A stretch of DNA of 64,000 nucleotides from Lichenostomus cassidix (GCA_008360975.2 CM039210.1:22343007-22407006), one strand, 5' to 3'; positions 21,488-32,858 are shown, counted from the first letter of the stretch. Numbers and translations: made by a program. Notes: a model not told the origin generated them from the sequence alone.

Positions 21488-23562
21488 ATGGGTTCCAAAC
21501 ACTCTAAGTCCGCGGCAGCTCAACAAGAAATGTATTTCGAATTATCCCGAATTTTCATTCAAAACAAGGTTTAGTTTTCCTCCCGGGAGCTCCGAAGCCT
21601 AGTCCGCTGGGTTTTTGTTAATCACCCCCCTGTTTCATCGGATGCTGTATTCGACTTGGAATTTTGGGGGGAGGTTGGAAAGAAATTGTTTGCCACGGGC
21701 AGGGCAGGCGAGAAAGCCACGAACAGGGTTTTTGCTCTGCACGCCCAGGTCTTTAAATTCGTTAAAAAATCCCTCCCCACCGCGGACTCCTCTGTTCCCC
21801 CTCCGCCCTTGCCGGCGCGTCCCCCTCGCCCCACGGGAACCCCCGACTCCTCGCCCGCACCACTCTCCACCGCTCCCTCAGCGCCTCTGTGTCCCCACCC
21901 TTGCTTTCCTACCCCCGATGACCCTGCTAAGAGTGAATGAAGGAGTGCATCTTGCCCCTCTGTGCCTGGTCGCTTCCTGCCCCAGGGCACCCCTTCGTCC
22001 CCTCTGTCCCCTCGTTCGAACGAGGACGGCTGCCTTGTTCGGACCACTTCCCTGATCCCTATTCCCTCACCCCGCGCACCTCAAAACCCCCCCTATACTA
22101 ATAAAGACCAAGATGGCACTTGTCTTGTGGAACCAGAGAGACAAAATGGTGGCTCTTCCCGCCTTTTTAAAGACAAAGAACAGGGCGTTGGAACCCGCGG
22201 GAAGCCCAAGACACACCCCTCTTCTCCTTCCCAGCATTCCCCCTTGATAGTCACCTCCCTTGACGTGGACCCTCCTCCTTCCCTTCCCTTCCCCTTCCGG
22301 TGCTGTCATTCCCCGCCCACATTACATCATGGAGAGGAGACAAGCCTTGGGAAAGTCACACCCCTGACTTCCCATGACCCCTCCCCTCCAAGATGTCAAC
22401 TTCCGGCCGCCATTTTGGTTGCTCCGGAAACCCCAAAATGTCAACATCCGGCCGCCATCTTGGCGAACCCAGAAGAGACACTGATTCCATCGTATTTGCT
22501 GCTCCTGCTCGCCGCAGACAGCATTCCCCCCCCACCCCTAGTCCTCCACCCAGGCAGAGAAACAGTGGCTGTCCAAAGGCAGCTATGTGGCAACCTGTCC
22601 CCCTGGCAATTAAAGAAAAGCTTTGCAAAGCAGCCAAAAATTATGGGCGTGATTCAACATACTTTCATTCATTGCTCCAATCCATTTTACAAGCAGAAAC
22701 TAAATGCCCTGCAGATATTAAAGACCTCATTGAATGTCTCTTCACGGGTGGCCAACAGAAACTATGGGAGACCACCTGGAGGAAGAGGGTGTAAATTCTA
22801 ATTGGCTCATACAGAGACAATCCCGAGCTCCAACATCTGACTCTAGATTGTCTTTGTGGAACTGCAGAATGGTTTAAACCACAAGACCAGGTTGCCACAA
22901 TTCCTGCTTCAGTCCATCTCGACCTAGCCATGGCAGCACAACAAGCACTTAAATCAATTCCAATTCGGCCCGAAGCTCAGCTTCCATACATGTACATAAA
23001 ACAAAAATCTGATTAATTGTTCCATGACTTTATAGATCATCTTACTGCTGCTGTGGAAAGACAATTTTAAAATATTGAAACCCAACAAGAAGTGATTATC
23101 AGTACTGCCACTGTCAATGCCAATCCAAAATGCAAACAAATTATCAATTCCCTTCCCCCTGATATTCCAATTACTATCTCCCTACTAATTGATGCCTATT
23201 CTAAAGCCACAATTGATGTTAATCCTAACAAAACCCATGATTCAACCCCTAAAGCCTTCCCCACCACCCAAACCAATGCCCCAAGACAGCCCCAGAAAAC
23301 ACCTCAAAAACCCATCACGTGCCTTAGGTGTGGCCAGTTGGGCCACTATGTGCGCAATTGCCCTGCTCCTTTCCCAATCTCATTTCCCCCAGTCTCTAAT
23401 CCTCCTTCTCTGAGTCCTTTCCCCTCAGGGCAAGTTCCACCTGCACTATCACCTGCAGCACCAACCCCAATGCAGACACCCTTACCTGCCATCGCTCCAC
23501 CAGCTCCACAGCCGATTGCATGGAACCCCGCATCTGTACCTGATTTCCAGCCAAAAAACTAG
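21488..23562 (+). pseudogene. Provirus B gag
   Basis: ATG at 21488 in good context (AACCATGG) starts MGSKHSKS, a myristoylation-type matrix N-terminus. A TAG at 21572 follows after 28 codons; the frame goes on to a TGA at 21938. A proline-rich middle (about 21770-22560) follows, in which the frame changes. Capsid is seen from about 22590 (LAIKEKLCKAAKNYGRDS) to 23080, with stops at 22792, about 23015 and 23070. Nucleocapsid has one zinc knuckle CLRCGQLGHYVRNC at 23320-23361. Gag would build the particle; this copy cannot. Confidence 0.8.
22388..22470 (+). repeat. 45-bp tandem repeat in B gag with YY1-like motifs
   Basis: Two units starting CCAAGATGTC (22388) and CCAAAATGTC (22433). Each holds TCCGGCCGCCAT followed by TTTGG or CTTGG; the reverse of the second contains CAAGATGGCGGC, the YY1 core. 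In protein the repeat reads MSTSGRHxG. Confidence 0.7.
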
Positions 23563-23612
23563 ATTGCCAGCGCGAAGGAGCGACGCGCCTCGACACAAGT
23601 GTCGTCTCCGAC

Positions 23613-24053
23613 GTGACTCCCTCACCTGACGAAACCTATCTACCAGACTTGACAACTACCGATTCTGATCCAAGCTCATCCCATCTCTACGCTTGGTGGA
23701 CACAAAGGGTCAACACATCCAGACCCTACCTGAGTTGCCAAGTTCAGGACCAAGACTTTCAAAAGTCCGTGAGAAGACTTGTGGACACTGGTGCAGACGT
23801 GACCATCTTCTCCCAAAGCGTGTGGCCCAACCATTGGCCCCTCCAACGGGCCACTTTTCCTATCGGAGGAGTGGGAGGGCAATCACCAGCACATCGAAGC
23901 ATGAATCCAATCACCATTACTAACTCAGAGGGGGTGTCAGCACACGTCCGTCCATATGTGATGGACGTGCCCTTCAATCTCTGGGGAAGAGATTCGCTGA
24001 CGCAATGGGGAGCCCAAATTCACATCCCACCACCACCACCTCAGGATTTTTAG
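23613..24053 (+). pseudogene. Provirus B protease
   Basis: An open stretch ending TAG at 24051-24053 with the active site LVDTGADVTIFS at about 23780. A flap-like GGVGG segment follows, and NLWGRDSLTQWG near the end fits a class II retroviral protease. No start codon is expected, because such proteases are made by frameshifting from gag. It looks intact, but upstream gag is broken. Confidence 0.75.
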
Positions 24054-26287
24054 GTAGGGTCACTGATGAGTGCACCACCCCATGGCTCAATTGGCTCACA
24101 GATGATTCCGTGTGGGTAGATCAGTGGCCTTTAATGGGAGAAAAACTAGCTGCGCTCAAGGCCCTCGTTGAGGATCAGCTTGCCAAGGGCCACATCGTCC
24201 CATCACACAGCTCTTGGAACTCCCCCATTTTTGTCCTCAAAAAAGAGGGCAAGAATGAGTGGAGACTCCTCCATGACCTGAGATCCTCAATGCGGTCATG
24301 GAGGACATGGGATCCCTTCAGCCGGGACTTCCATCCCCGACTATGTTACCCAGGGATTGGAAACTCTTGGTAATTGATTTAAAGGATTGTTTTTTTCACA
24401 TCCTGTTACATCCCGAAGATACGCTGAGATTTGCCTTCTCCGTGCCGTCAAAGAACTGCTCGGCGCCCATGAAAAGATACCAGTGGACAGTACTGCCTCA
24501 GGGAATGAAAAATTCCCCAACCATTTGTCAATGGTTTGTGGACAAGACATTAGCTCCTGTGAGAGCCCAATCTCCAGGGGTTCACATACTACATTACATG
24601 GACGATATCCTGATTTGTGCAGAGACACTAGATCAAGCACATGTTACACTTGCACTTCTGTCCCATGAGCTCACCGAAGCTGGCTTCACCATCCAGCCAG
24701 ATAAAGTGCAGCAGATGAGCCCAGTGAAGTACCTAGGGCTTGTGGTGTGGGACAGAACCATCGTCCCCCAACAACTAGCTATTGTTGACGAACCAAAGAC
24801 ACTGAGAGACTTACACAAACTGTGTGGGTCGATCAACTGGGTTCGCCCACTTCTGGGCATCACCACTGAGCGTCTTGCACCCCTCTTTAACTTACTTCGA
24901 GGGAAGGGGGAGCTAGATTCCCCTCGCACTCTAACACCTGAGGTGAGACAATGTATTACAGTGGTACAGCAAGCCATCTCACAAAAACAAGCCCGCCGAT
25001 GTGACCCACACCTCCCATTTGAACTCATTATCCTAGGGGAGAAACAATTTACACACAGTCTCATTTATCAATGGGACCCGAGCCTGAAAGATCCTTTGCT
25101 TATCATTGAGTGGATCTTTCTATCACACCAGCTGACCAAGACATTAACTACAGCACAGGAACTCTCAGCCAAAGTTATAAAAAGGCGAGGTTGAGGCTGA
25201 GGGCTCTTGCAGGTCTGGACTTCACCTGGATCCAAGTGCCTTTTCAATCAGATGATTTGGAATTCCTTCTAAAAACTAGTGAACTGCAGCAGTGCAGAAC
25301 CTGAAAGCAGCTCTCCCCTGCTGTGGGGGGAGGGCTGCCCCAGAACCGGAACACGCAGGATGGTTTCTCCTTGGCCACGAGCTGTGGGACTGGTCAGACG
25401 TGGTCCTTGTAGAAGCGTCACAGGTTTAGAAAGGCAGCTGTTAGGTTCCTGGTCTCCATGGTGTTTTAATTGTGGAAAACAGGGGAGGAGTGGGGAGACT
25501 GAGGAGGGGGAAGGGAAGACAAGGGAGGGTACAGGTTCCATGCGAGCCCAGAACCAAAGAGGCCTGTTCCGGATCTTACTGGAGTTTTTATCTCTAGGGA
25601 TGGGAGGCGGTCCTGACTCACATCCAGTCAGAAGGGGTCAGGGGGGCGGGGTCAGGGACAGGAAGGACACACATTACAACAGTGAACCATTACAGTATGC
25701 CCTGGAGGGGTTCACGGGAAAGGTCTAATCAGGCCATAAAAAACACAAATTGTTTAATTCTGATTTTTGGCTCATTCAAAAGTCTTTCCTCTCAAAAAAT
25801 CTGATAAAAGATGCTCTGACCATCTTCACAGACGGCTCGGGAGCTTCTCACAAGTCAGTGCTGACTTGGAGACACCCCCAGACGCGGCAATGGGAAGCCG
25901 ATGTCGAAGTGGTCCAAGGATCGCCACAGGTTGCTGAGCTTGCCGCTGTGGTCAGAGCCTTCGAGAGGTTCCCCGAACCTTTCAACCTGATCACTGACTC
26001 TGCCTATGTTGCGGGAGTCACCCTCTGGGCAGAAAATGCGGCCCTAAAAGAAACTTCAAATTTGACTGTATTCAACTTGCTCCTGAGGCTCACAGACGCG
26101 CTTTCCCATTGGGAGCAACCGTACTTTATCATGCATGTAAGAGCACACACAGACCTGCCAGGACCCATCGCCCAAGGCAACAAAAGGGCAGACATGCTTG
26201 CAGCGTCAGTCATTTCACCTAACACCCCTGACATCTTTATGCAAGCAAAGCTCAGTCACAACTTTTACCATCAGAATAGAGCCGCCT
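24054..26287 (+). pseudogene. Provirus B reverse transcriptase and RNase H
   Basis: RT begins around 24080 with WPLMGEKLAAL and NSPIFVLKKE, is frameshifted near 24285, and continues from 24298 with the catalytic YMDDIL (about 24595). A second frameshift lies near 25190. The connection to RNase H is split by an LTR-like insertion at 25285-25681. RNase H starts around 25800 with IFTDGSG and keeps TDSAYVAG, then passes into the integrase zinc region (FYHQNRAAL) where the family F LTR inserted. Class II by its YMDD and domain order. Non-functional. Confidence 0.8.
25285..25681. repeat. LTR-like insertion in B pol, unclassified
   Basis: Starts TGCAGCAG and ends ACAACA, flanked by GTGAAC at 25279-25284 and 25682-25687. 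TG...CA ends with a 6-bp duplication fit a solo LTR. It interrupts the RT to RNase H connection. No second copy is in the window. Confidence 0.6.
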
Positions 26288-26561
26288 TGTGGCTAGCACA
26301 GACCTTTCCCGTGGGAACTCTTTTCTCTCTTCTTCCTGTGTTTTATAAACAAAGATAAAGTTTGGATGTTATTAAAAACAATTTCTCGGGATGTGGACAG
26401 TTCAGGCCTGGCCAATCAGGCCTAGGGGGAGGCTTCAAACTGACCAATCCGGGTGACCTTTGAAATGTCTATATAAGATGGAATTAAATAATAAAATCTT
26501 CTTCTGGATGCCACCTTTTGAACCTGGGTCTTCTTACTCTGCTAGCGGCTCAACAGCGACA
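26288..26561 (+). repeat. Family F solo LTR, copy 1, in B integrase
   Basis: 274 bp, TGTGGCTAG to CAGCGACA, with a TATA box (TATATAAG) and AATAAA. Flanks CCGCCT and CTGCCT match at five of six bases. It splits the integrase zinc-binding domain. Confidence 0.85.
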
Positions 26562-27577
26562 CTGCCTTAGTTTGAATGTTTGGAATTACCAGAGACCAGG
26601 CAAGAGCCATCATTTTTACATGCCCTAACTGTTCTCGTGATCAGTTGCCTGCCCACCTTTCCGGGGTGAACCCCCGTGGGACCGAGAGTTGCCAGGTGTG
26701 GCAGACCAATGTCACCTACCTCCCAGAGTTCGGACGACTCAAATACGTCCATGTGTCCATCGATACATTTTCGGGAGCAATGTACGCTTCGGCCCATGCT
26801 GGGGAAAAGGCCTGAGACTGCATTAATCACCTCCTGATGGCCTTTTCCACCCTGGGAGTCCCCCAGCAAATTAAAACATACAACGGGCCTGCGTACATTT
26901 CCGCTCGGTTGCGGGAATTTCTAGTTGAGTGGGGAGTGTCCCATGTCACGGGCATCCCACATTCCCCGACGGGACAAGCAATTGTTGAATGAGCTCATCG
27001 GACACTGAAAACCGTCCTAGCTCGACAGAGTGGGGGAAATGAGGTGAACACCCCCCAGATGAGGCTAAGTAAGGCCCTGTATACAATAAACTTCTTAAAT
27101 AATTCATTTGACGAGCCCCTGCCACCAGTTTTTCGGCACTTTTCAAATGATAAGAGGGCAAAGCTGAAAATACAACCTCCGGTCCTTGTGAGAGACCCAG
27201 AATCTCTCCTCATACAAGGACCTTTTCTGTTAGTGACTTAGGGGTGTGGGTACGCTTGTGTTTCCACTCCAGCGGGTCTGAAGTGGATTCCCAGCAAGTG
27301 GGTGAAGCCCTACACCCCCAAAGATGAGGGCAAGTGGGTGGACTCCAGCGCTTCAAAACTCAAAGCCCACTTTGCATCGAAGAGACTCAAACCGGACTGG
27401 ACTGTGCTGTGGTTCATTGGGTGGAAAAATAAGAAGAGAAAGCCTGAAGATCAAGTTCTAGTCCCCTCCGAATCATATACTGCAGAACTAATTGTCTCTG
27501 ATTTCCCCACTGATCCCCCTACCGAGAGTTTCCATCAGTCTTTCCCCGACCCTATCCTTTTTAATGAGTGCAACTAA
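26562..27577 (+). pseudogene. Provirus B integrase
   Basis: Resumes after the family F LTR with FGITRDQARAI and the CPNC pair. The first catalytic aspartate is asparagine (WQTNVT), the second is tyrosine (KTYNGPAY), and only the glutamate (GQAIVE) remains. Stops occur at 26814, 26991 and 27239. The C-terminal part runs to 27575. The enzyme was lost by at least two active-site changes. Confidence 0.8.
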
Positions 27578-27616
27578 TGTATTTAACACTTTCTTGCAGC
27601 CAAAAACCTGAGAGAC

Positions 27617-28860
27617 ATGACCTCCCAACCGAGTCTCTTCTTCTTTGCCTGTGTGGCAGTTATCATCACATCATCAGCCGGCTGAATCATCCCGCAGCCC
27701 AAGCTGAACATTTGGATGACCCTGGCCAAAACGTTGAAGCAAGGTGGACTGTGTCTGCCCATGGACCATGCAGAGAACCCAATGGCGACTTGCCTCATTG
27801 GGATTCCCCTGCAAAAGGGCGAGTTCCTGTTTGCAGGCACATTTGATAACTACCCAGATCCGGTAACCTCTTGGGATGAGTGGGTCAACAAACTCCTCTC
27901 AGGTACAGTAGAACCCCAAGAACTGGACCTATTGGGGTCTACCCAAGCAGCATTTTGTGTTAATTTTAACAGTTTGATTCATTACGGGCCTGAGCCTGAA
28001 GAAGGGGCAATCTGTGACCAAGAAGTCTGTAGCCTACCACAACTGCCCAATTTCTACATCCACACAGACAAAAAATATGCCGCATCTTCGTGGTGCAATT
28101 TCACTACCCCAAAACCATCACTGTCGACCGCTTACCCCAAGACGTTGCCAAAAGGAATTTTCTTTATTTGCAGCAATTGCGCCTGGGCAGGAATCCCAGC
28201 TCGTCTCCGAGGAGGGCCCTGCACCCTGGGAAAGCTCGTAACATTTATGCCAGATAAGTTGCAGCTCCTAAATTGGAAAAATTTGGTCAAATCAACTCGC
28301 CAAAAAAGAAATGTAATAAATTTGTATGAAAAGTGTAATGATACCATTGTAAGTTGGCCCAAGTCTAAGAAAATTGCTGCTTCTATCTTGGTCCCATGGG
28401 TTGCAGTTTTCAAAGCCTTGGGTGACATTGAAAAATTAGAGTGCTGGCTCGGAAAGCACGCAAGGCTAACATCAGCAGCCCTGAGCCAGCTCCTGGAAGA
28501 CGAGGAGGCCATAAAGCATGCAACATTACAAAACAGAGCCGCTATTGACTTTCTCTTGCTCACCCACAGGCACAGTTGCGAGGATTTTGAGGGGATGTGC
28601 TGTTTCAACTTTTCCACCTACAGCCAAAGCATCTCCTCAAAATTCCGCGCAATCTAGTCTCAGCTGGGCGACTTGAAAATCGAAACAGAGACTTGGTGGG
28701 GAAATTTATTCCAGGGCTGGGGATTCTCCAGCTGGGCTGCATCAATTGCAAAGTCAGCTGCTTGGATTTTGTTGAGCATTTTCCTGATTCTTATTAGCTC
28801 AGCCTTTTTCAAAACCTTATTTGTTAAATACCGCCTTTCTCTTCTCTCAAACAAGAGAGA
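27617..28860 (+). pseudogene. Provirus B env (gamma-type, alpharetrovirus-like)
   Basis: ATG at 27617 begins a signal-peptide-like stretch (SLFFFACVAVIITSSAG) ended by TGA at 27683; the same frame is open from 27686 to TAG at 28655. Seen: surface unit with cysteines and an RQKR cleavage motif (about 28300), then transmembrane unit with LQNRAAIDFLL and the CX6CC motif CEDFEGMCC. Beyond the TAG a membrane anchor (SAAWILLSIFLILISSAFF) can be read to the polypurine tract. Two stops make this a pseudogene. Confidence 0.8.
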
Positions 28861-28866
28861 AGGAGA
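28850..28866 (+). other. Polypurine tract of provirus B
   Basis: AACAAGAGAGAAGGAGA directly before the 3' LTR. Confidence 0.85.
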
Positions 28867-29961
28867 TGTTACTGTGGCTCTGGCTCAACTGAGTGTCCCT
28901 AGCCCATTGCACAGTGGCAGTGCCCCGCGGGACGAGTCATGGGAGTAAAGCACCCCTAACTAAAAGGGGTGCTCCCAGAGAGCCTTGGAATGAAGCTATT
29001 GGTCCAGCTCATCTCCCCTCCCACATTACATATAAAGATAGATTCTGGAAAGTTCTCCTTTGTTTGCCAGTGCTGTGTTGTGTGATTGGAAAGTTCAAAG
29101 TTCTGTACCCTTGTATTGGTTTGGAAACAAACCAGTGGGAGATCACAAGTCCAGATTGAAATTAAAAATAAGTGAAATAATACAAGGAAAAGCACTGACA
29201 AAGTCAGATACAACCTAACACCCTGTTAGGGTGGTAGTAGCAGTCCAACTGAAGTAGTCCAGTGTAAGCGGTGATCCTGTGAAGGTCTAGTCTCCAGTTG
29301 AAGATCCAGTGGTAGCTCTTGTCCTCTGGGAACCCAATAGACAGGGCTAACTCAGGCAGTTCCAAGGCCAGGTTATATCCAGGTGGGAACACCTGGCTCC
29401 TCCCTCCTGGGCAGAGCATCCCACAATGGGATAAGTCCATGAGTCACACGGTGGGTCCCTGATGGCCCATTGCCTGTCATCCAGGGTGGGTCATTAGCAG
29501 GTGATAACAGCTAACGGCCCACAGCTGGTGGTAATAGAATACTTAAATACATCTATATTGCAACCTAGGACAACCCTCCTCCCTTATTCCCTCATAAGAT
29601 CAAGTTATTGTCAATCCTGAGTTCTATGTACCCTGTTGGTTCTTTCGGTTTCCCCCCTCCCTTTTTCCCCCACTATAAAACCGGCAACACAACGCAGAAT
29701 CCCCGCTTTCGGCTCACCAATCCAGTCCCCGTTCCGTTTCTCCCTCCATCTCCCCTTATCCTATTAAAAAACCTCCTGGACCGTCAATCCGACTGCCTGC
29801 ATTTCTTGCTTCTGCTACCGATCTCTGGATCGCATGGTTTACCCGAGAGTTCCGCCGGTCCCGGCTGCCTCACCCGCTCCCGAGAGCGGGCTGCCCCGCC
29901 AGGGCTCCGATTCTGCTGCTAGCCCGATCACGAACTGAGCTTGGGGTCCGGAACCCCATCA
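28867..29961 (+). repeat. 3' LTR of provirus B, split by an A-type solo LTR
   Basis: Bases 28867-29111 and 29573-29961 together match the 5' LTR. About a dozen substitutions separate the two LTRs. Confidence 0.88.
29112..29572 (-). repeat. A-type solo LTR inside the B 3' LTR
   Basis: 461 bp, same orientation as provirus A, flanked by ACCCT on both sides (29107-29111 and 29573-29577). It has one copy of the 56-bp U3 unit. Confidence 0.92.
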
Positions 29962-30025
29962 CACATGGATCAATTCAACATGTGAATTAGGAAAAAAAAA
30001 ATCAGGATATTTAGCAAGGTCCCAA

Positions 30026-30546
30026 TGATGCCTGATGGTTTTTGTCTTTTCTCTTTATACCCTTTTTATACCCATTTTAGACATTTTTATACCCTTTCCC
30101 TTTCCTTGTACTTTTCACAAACACTCCCTGTACCTTAGCCCTACATGTCTATAACCCTTGTACTCTGATATTTAGCCTAGTTTGGGAGTTCTCTGGGAGA
30201 AGACGAAACATCCCTACTATCTCAAAACTAGAGGCTCCAAACTTGGACGGAGCCTCCTCTCTGGAGCATGTTTTTGTAAACTAGACTGTAGTCTCACTTG
30301 GAAGGAGGTAATTAGAATAGGGGGACAATTACTTCATTTGTTAAGTTTCTTATTGGGGAATTTGAGGTAGATATGCTAATTTGTGAGGTCCATAAAATTG
30401 TATATGCGTTGTACATGAGTGTGCTCCTCAGCGTGTTTCCACCTTTGACAAGGGTGCACCTGGGATCCTGTTAAAACCAAGGTAATAACCTTTTTTTCCC
30501 TACACTGCTGAGTCTGCCTCCTATTTTTACCAGCTTTTAAGGCATA
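30026..30546 (+). repeat. 5' LTR of provirus D
   Basis: Begins TGATGCCTGATGG; its end reads GGCATA where the 3' LTR has GGCATCA. TGGTGAGCCAGCCAGG at 30551 may be the primer site, but no tRNA was matched. Confidence 0.87.
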
Positions 30547-30910
30547 AGTTCTGGTGAGCCAGCCAGGAGAGGAGGGAACCCCAAAATCGAATTCTTGATC
30601 GAGAAACACCCCGCTGCATCCCCCACTCATTGGCACTCCGGGAGGGAAGTAGCAATCCAGGATTGCGAAAACCTGGGAGTTTCTTTAAAACCTACTGCAG
30701 AAACACAGCAGGAGAGGTGAGATCAAAGGGGAATGGTTTTATGGTTTTACTGCTAGCTAGCATTTGGGAGAGATCTCAAAAAGTAAGGCGGGAGTGTGGC
30801 CAAGGGAGGCCATAAAAGAGGGATTTACAACCTACTCCGCTCCTGCAGGGGCTGTGAGGAGAAGGGGACACCCTTTTCTATTTACTCACAGAAAGTGCCG
30901 CACAGCGACT

Positions 30911-30985
30911 CGGGGAGCTGTGGCCCAGGGGTTAGGGGCGTGGGTTCATCTACCAAGGAGTAGTAGTTCGAATCTCACCAGGGCT
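30911..30985 (+). other. tRNA-like sequence in the leader of provirus D
   Basis: TGGCCCAGGGG (30921-30931) fits the Pol III box A consensus and GTTCGAATC (30966-30974) fits box B. A D-arm GCCC...GGGC can be drawn, but acceptor, anticodon and T stems are poor. A T run follows at 31005. Probably a tRNA-derived relic; it may instead be chance. Confidence 0.35.
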
Positions 30986-31125
30986 TTAAGCCGTGCGTGC
31001 GTGCTCTTTTAAACTTTGGTGTTCTTACTCTGCTGGGGCGTGAGAACCGCTGGTTTGTTTCTCGCACCAGACTCTAGGCTAAGAACTTTCTTTCCGGCTA
31101 TTTCTTTTCTGTTTATAAATGAAAC

Positions 31126-31515
31126 ATGAGTAGTGCGTCTTCTGCTAACCCAAAAATCCCACAGGATACCCCACTGAGTTTGATCTTAAAAAACTAGCAC
31201 ATCCTAACAGAGAAAAGGACTAGTCTGAACATAGAGGAACTCACTAGACTGTCATTGTGGGCATGGCCTGTGTTGAGACTGAGTGGAAGAGAGAAATGGC
31301 CCCGTCTAGGTAGTTTAGACAACCAATTAATCACAGAATTGCAAGTAGGACTTTGGGCCCAGGGCAGGTTTGATGAGTTAAAGTATGCAGAATTGTTTTC
31401 CATATTCCTGAATCAGGAGGAGACGTACAAACAAATGAAAAAAGACTGCCTGCCTTACAAGAAAGAATATCATACCCCTTGTTCCTACAAGGGCCAGCCA
31501 GACCGGTGGAGGTGA
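31126..31515 (+). pseudogene. Provirus D gag, matrix part
   Basis: ATG at 31126 starts a frame broken by TAG at 31195; the rest stays in frame to 31515. The segment WPRLGSLDNQLITELQ and FDELKYAELFSIF matches the matrix of provirus E (WPVNGTLDYNTLLQLM and WDEVMYANMFFTL). This is the gamma-type Gag N-terminus. A frame change follows into the proline-rich region. Confidence 0.7.
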
Positions 31516-31604
31516 GGGGAGCCTGGCTCCCTCCTCCACTGCCGCCACTGCTGGCAGCCCCCCTCCCTGCCCTGGGCTGATGCGGTGCTGGGGATGGGAG
31601 ATAG

Positions 31605-32720
31605 GTGGCCACCGCCAGCTCCCCTCCCCCCGCCACGGTGGAGCTGGAAATGGAAGATGAGTGGCCACTGCCCCCTCCGCTGCCAGCCTCCCCAGGCCGC
31701 CCTGTGGGCGGAGGCAGGAGAGAAACAGGGGCGGACCGGGCACCACCCACCAGCCACCTTGAGAGCAGAGGCAAAGGAGACATCGGAGCGAGCCAGTTAC
31801 CACCCACTGGCCCCCCTGAGAGCAGAAGCAGGGGAGGAGCGAAGGCAAGTCCAGGCGGAGAAAGAAGTGCATCTGCTGCTGTACCCGACCCTTCCCAGGC
31901 TAGGGTAGGGGGGGGCCGAGGGCAGCACCCGCTTCACTGTGCAGTCAGTGACAGGGCTGAGGGAAAAAAAGCTGCAATTAAAAGCGAGCCAGATGAATTC
32001 AGTGCAGGTAGCTCCGAGGAGAAGGAGACCGGGGCTGGGGCTATAGCCACAGCAGCCAGCAGGCTTACCGGGAAGAAGAGGGGAAAGGTAACCCGGGAGG
32101 CTATAGGGGCTACTAGTCCGATAACTAAACACACCACATCTAAAAAAGATGAACCAAGAAAGAAAGAAACTGTCCTAAAAGCACCTTTGAGGCAGGCTGT
32201 CAGAAATCAAAGAGTGATTTATATAAAAACACCATTCTCCCTTGGAGAACTACAGCAGCGGTCTGTGTTAAATACTTTAAAGGGGAAACTGAGTCAAGAT
32301 ATTTTAAATGTGATCAATGCCACAGAGATAAGTGAAACAAGGCCTTTCTTTCAACCTTTAAAATTTAAACTGGGAAAACCCATCCTTCTAGTAAAGAAGG
32401 ATGATAGTAAAAGTTATAGATTAGTGCAGGATTTAAAGGCAGTTAACAAAATCACAGAGGACATAGATTCAGTTGTGCCAAACCCCTACAGTTTTCTGAC
32501 CACACTAACAAATGAACTAGGGTGGTTCACACTTTTAGATCTCAAGGATGCCTTTTTCTGGATTTCTATAAGTGAAAGTAGTCAAGAACTCTTTGCTTCT
32601 GAGTGGGAAAATCCTGAGACAGGAAGAAAGACTCAACTCACCTGGACAGTGCTACCACAAGGGCTCAAGAATAGCCCAACTATATTTGGACATCAGCTGT
32701 CAAAGGAACTAGAGAACTAG
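31605..32720 (+). pseudogene. Provirus D gag proline-rich region joined to RT by deletion
   Basis: One open frame that starts in a proline/glycine-rich Gag segment (EDEWPLPPPLPASPG) and passes, through a lysine-rich stretch, directly into RT (PLKFKLGKPILLVKKDD, LDLKDAFF, TWTVLPQGLKNSP). Capsid, nucleocapsid and protease are absent, so an internal deletion fused the ends. The frame stops at 32718-32720 before the YxDD catalytic motif. Three imperfect repeats of about 60 bases lie at about 31675-31850. Confidence 0.72.
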
Positions 32721-32858
32721 AAAAAACAAGAAAAACATTTGTATGAAGCCCTTAAGGCAGCTGAGAAAAGAACCATCAACTGGACAGAGAAAGCAAGGGC
32801 TGCATTTAAACAACTGAAACATTCCTTGATGTCTGCTTCAGCTCTGGGGCCGCCAGGC

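Larger units (their letters stand above)
20412..29961 (+). mobile_element. Provirus B: class II ERV with gamma-type env, broken and nested
   Basis: Two LTRs of about 630 bp (second one split), a histidine-tRNA-like primer site, gag with an N-terminal MGSK, one zinc knuckle, DTG protease, YMDD reverse transcriptase, RNase H, integrase, env and a polypurine tract. ACATG stands before the 5' LTR and within CACATG after the 3' LTR; with TG...CA ends this is a 6-bp duplication with one mismatch. LTRs differ at about 2 percent by eye. Later insertions: 25285-25681, 26288-26561 and 29112-29572. Confidence 0.88.

Noticed and set aside
21622..22047. Open frame opposite B gag
   Set aside because: Shadow of the GC-rich, proline-coding Gag strand; no start context or motif.
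25279..25728. Apparent zinc-knuckle protein (CFNCGK)
   Set aside because: Only half of a CCHC motif, inside a flanked insertion; probably chance.
30547..30575. Primer-binding site of provirus D
   Set aside because: TGGTGAGCCAGCCAGG is in the right place, but I could not match it to a tRNA 3' end, so it is not listed as a feature.
31331..31872. Overlapping minus-strand frames
   Set aside because: They mirror the proline-rich Gag coding strand of provirus D.
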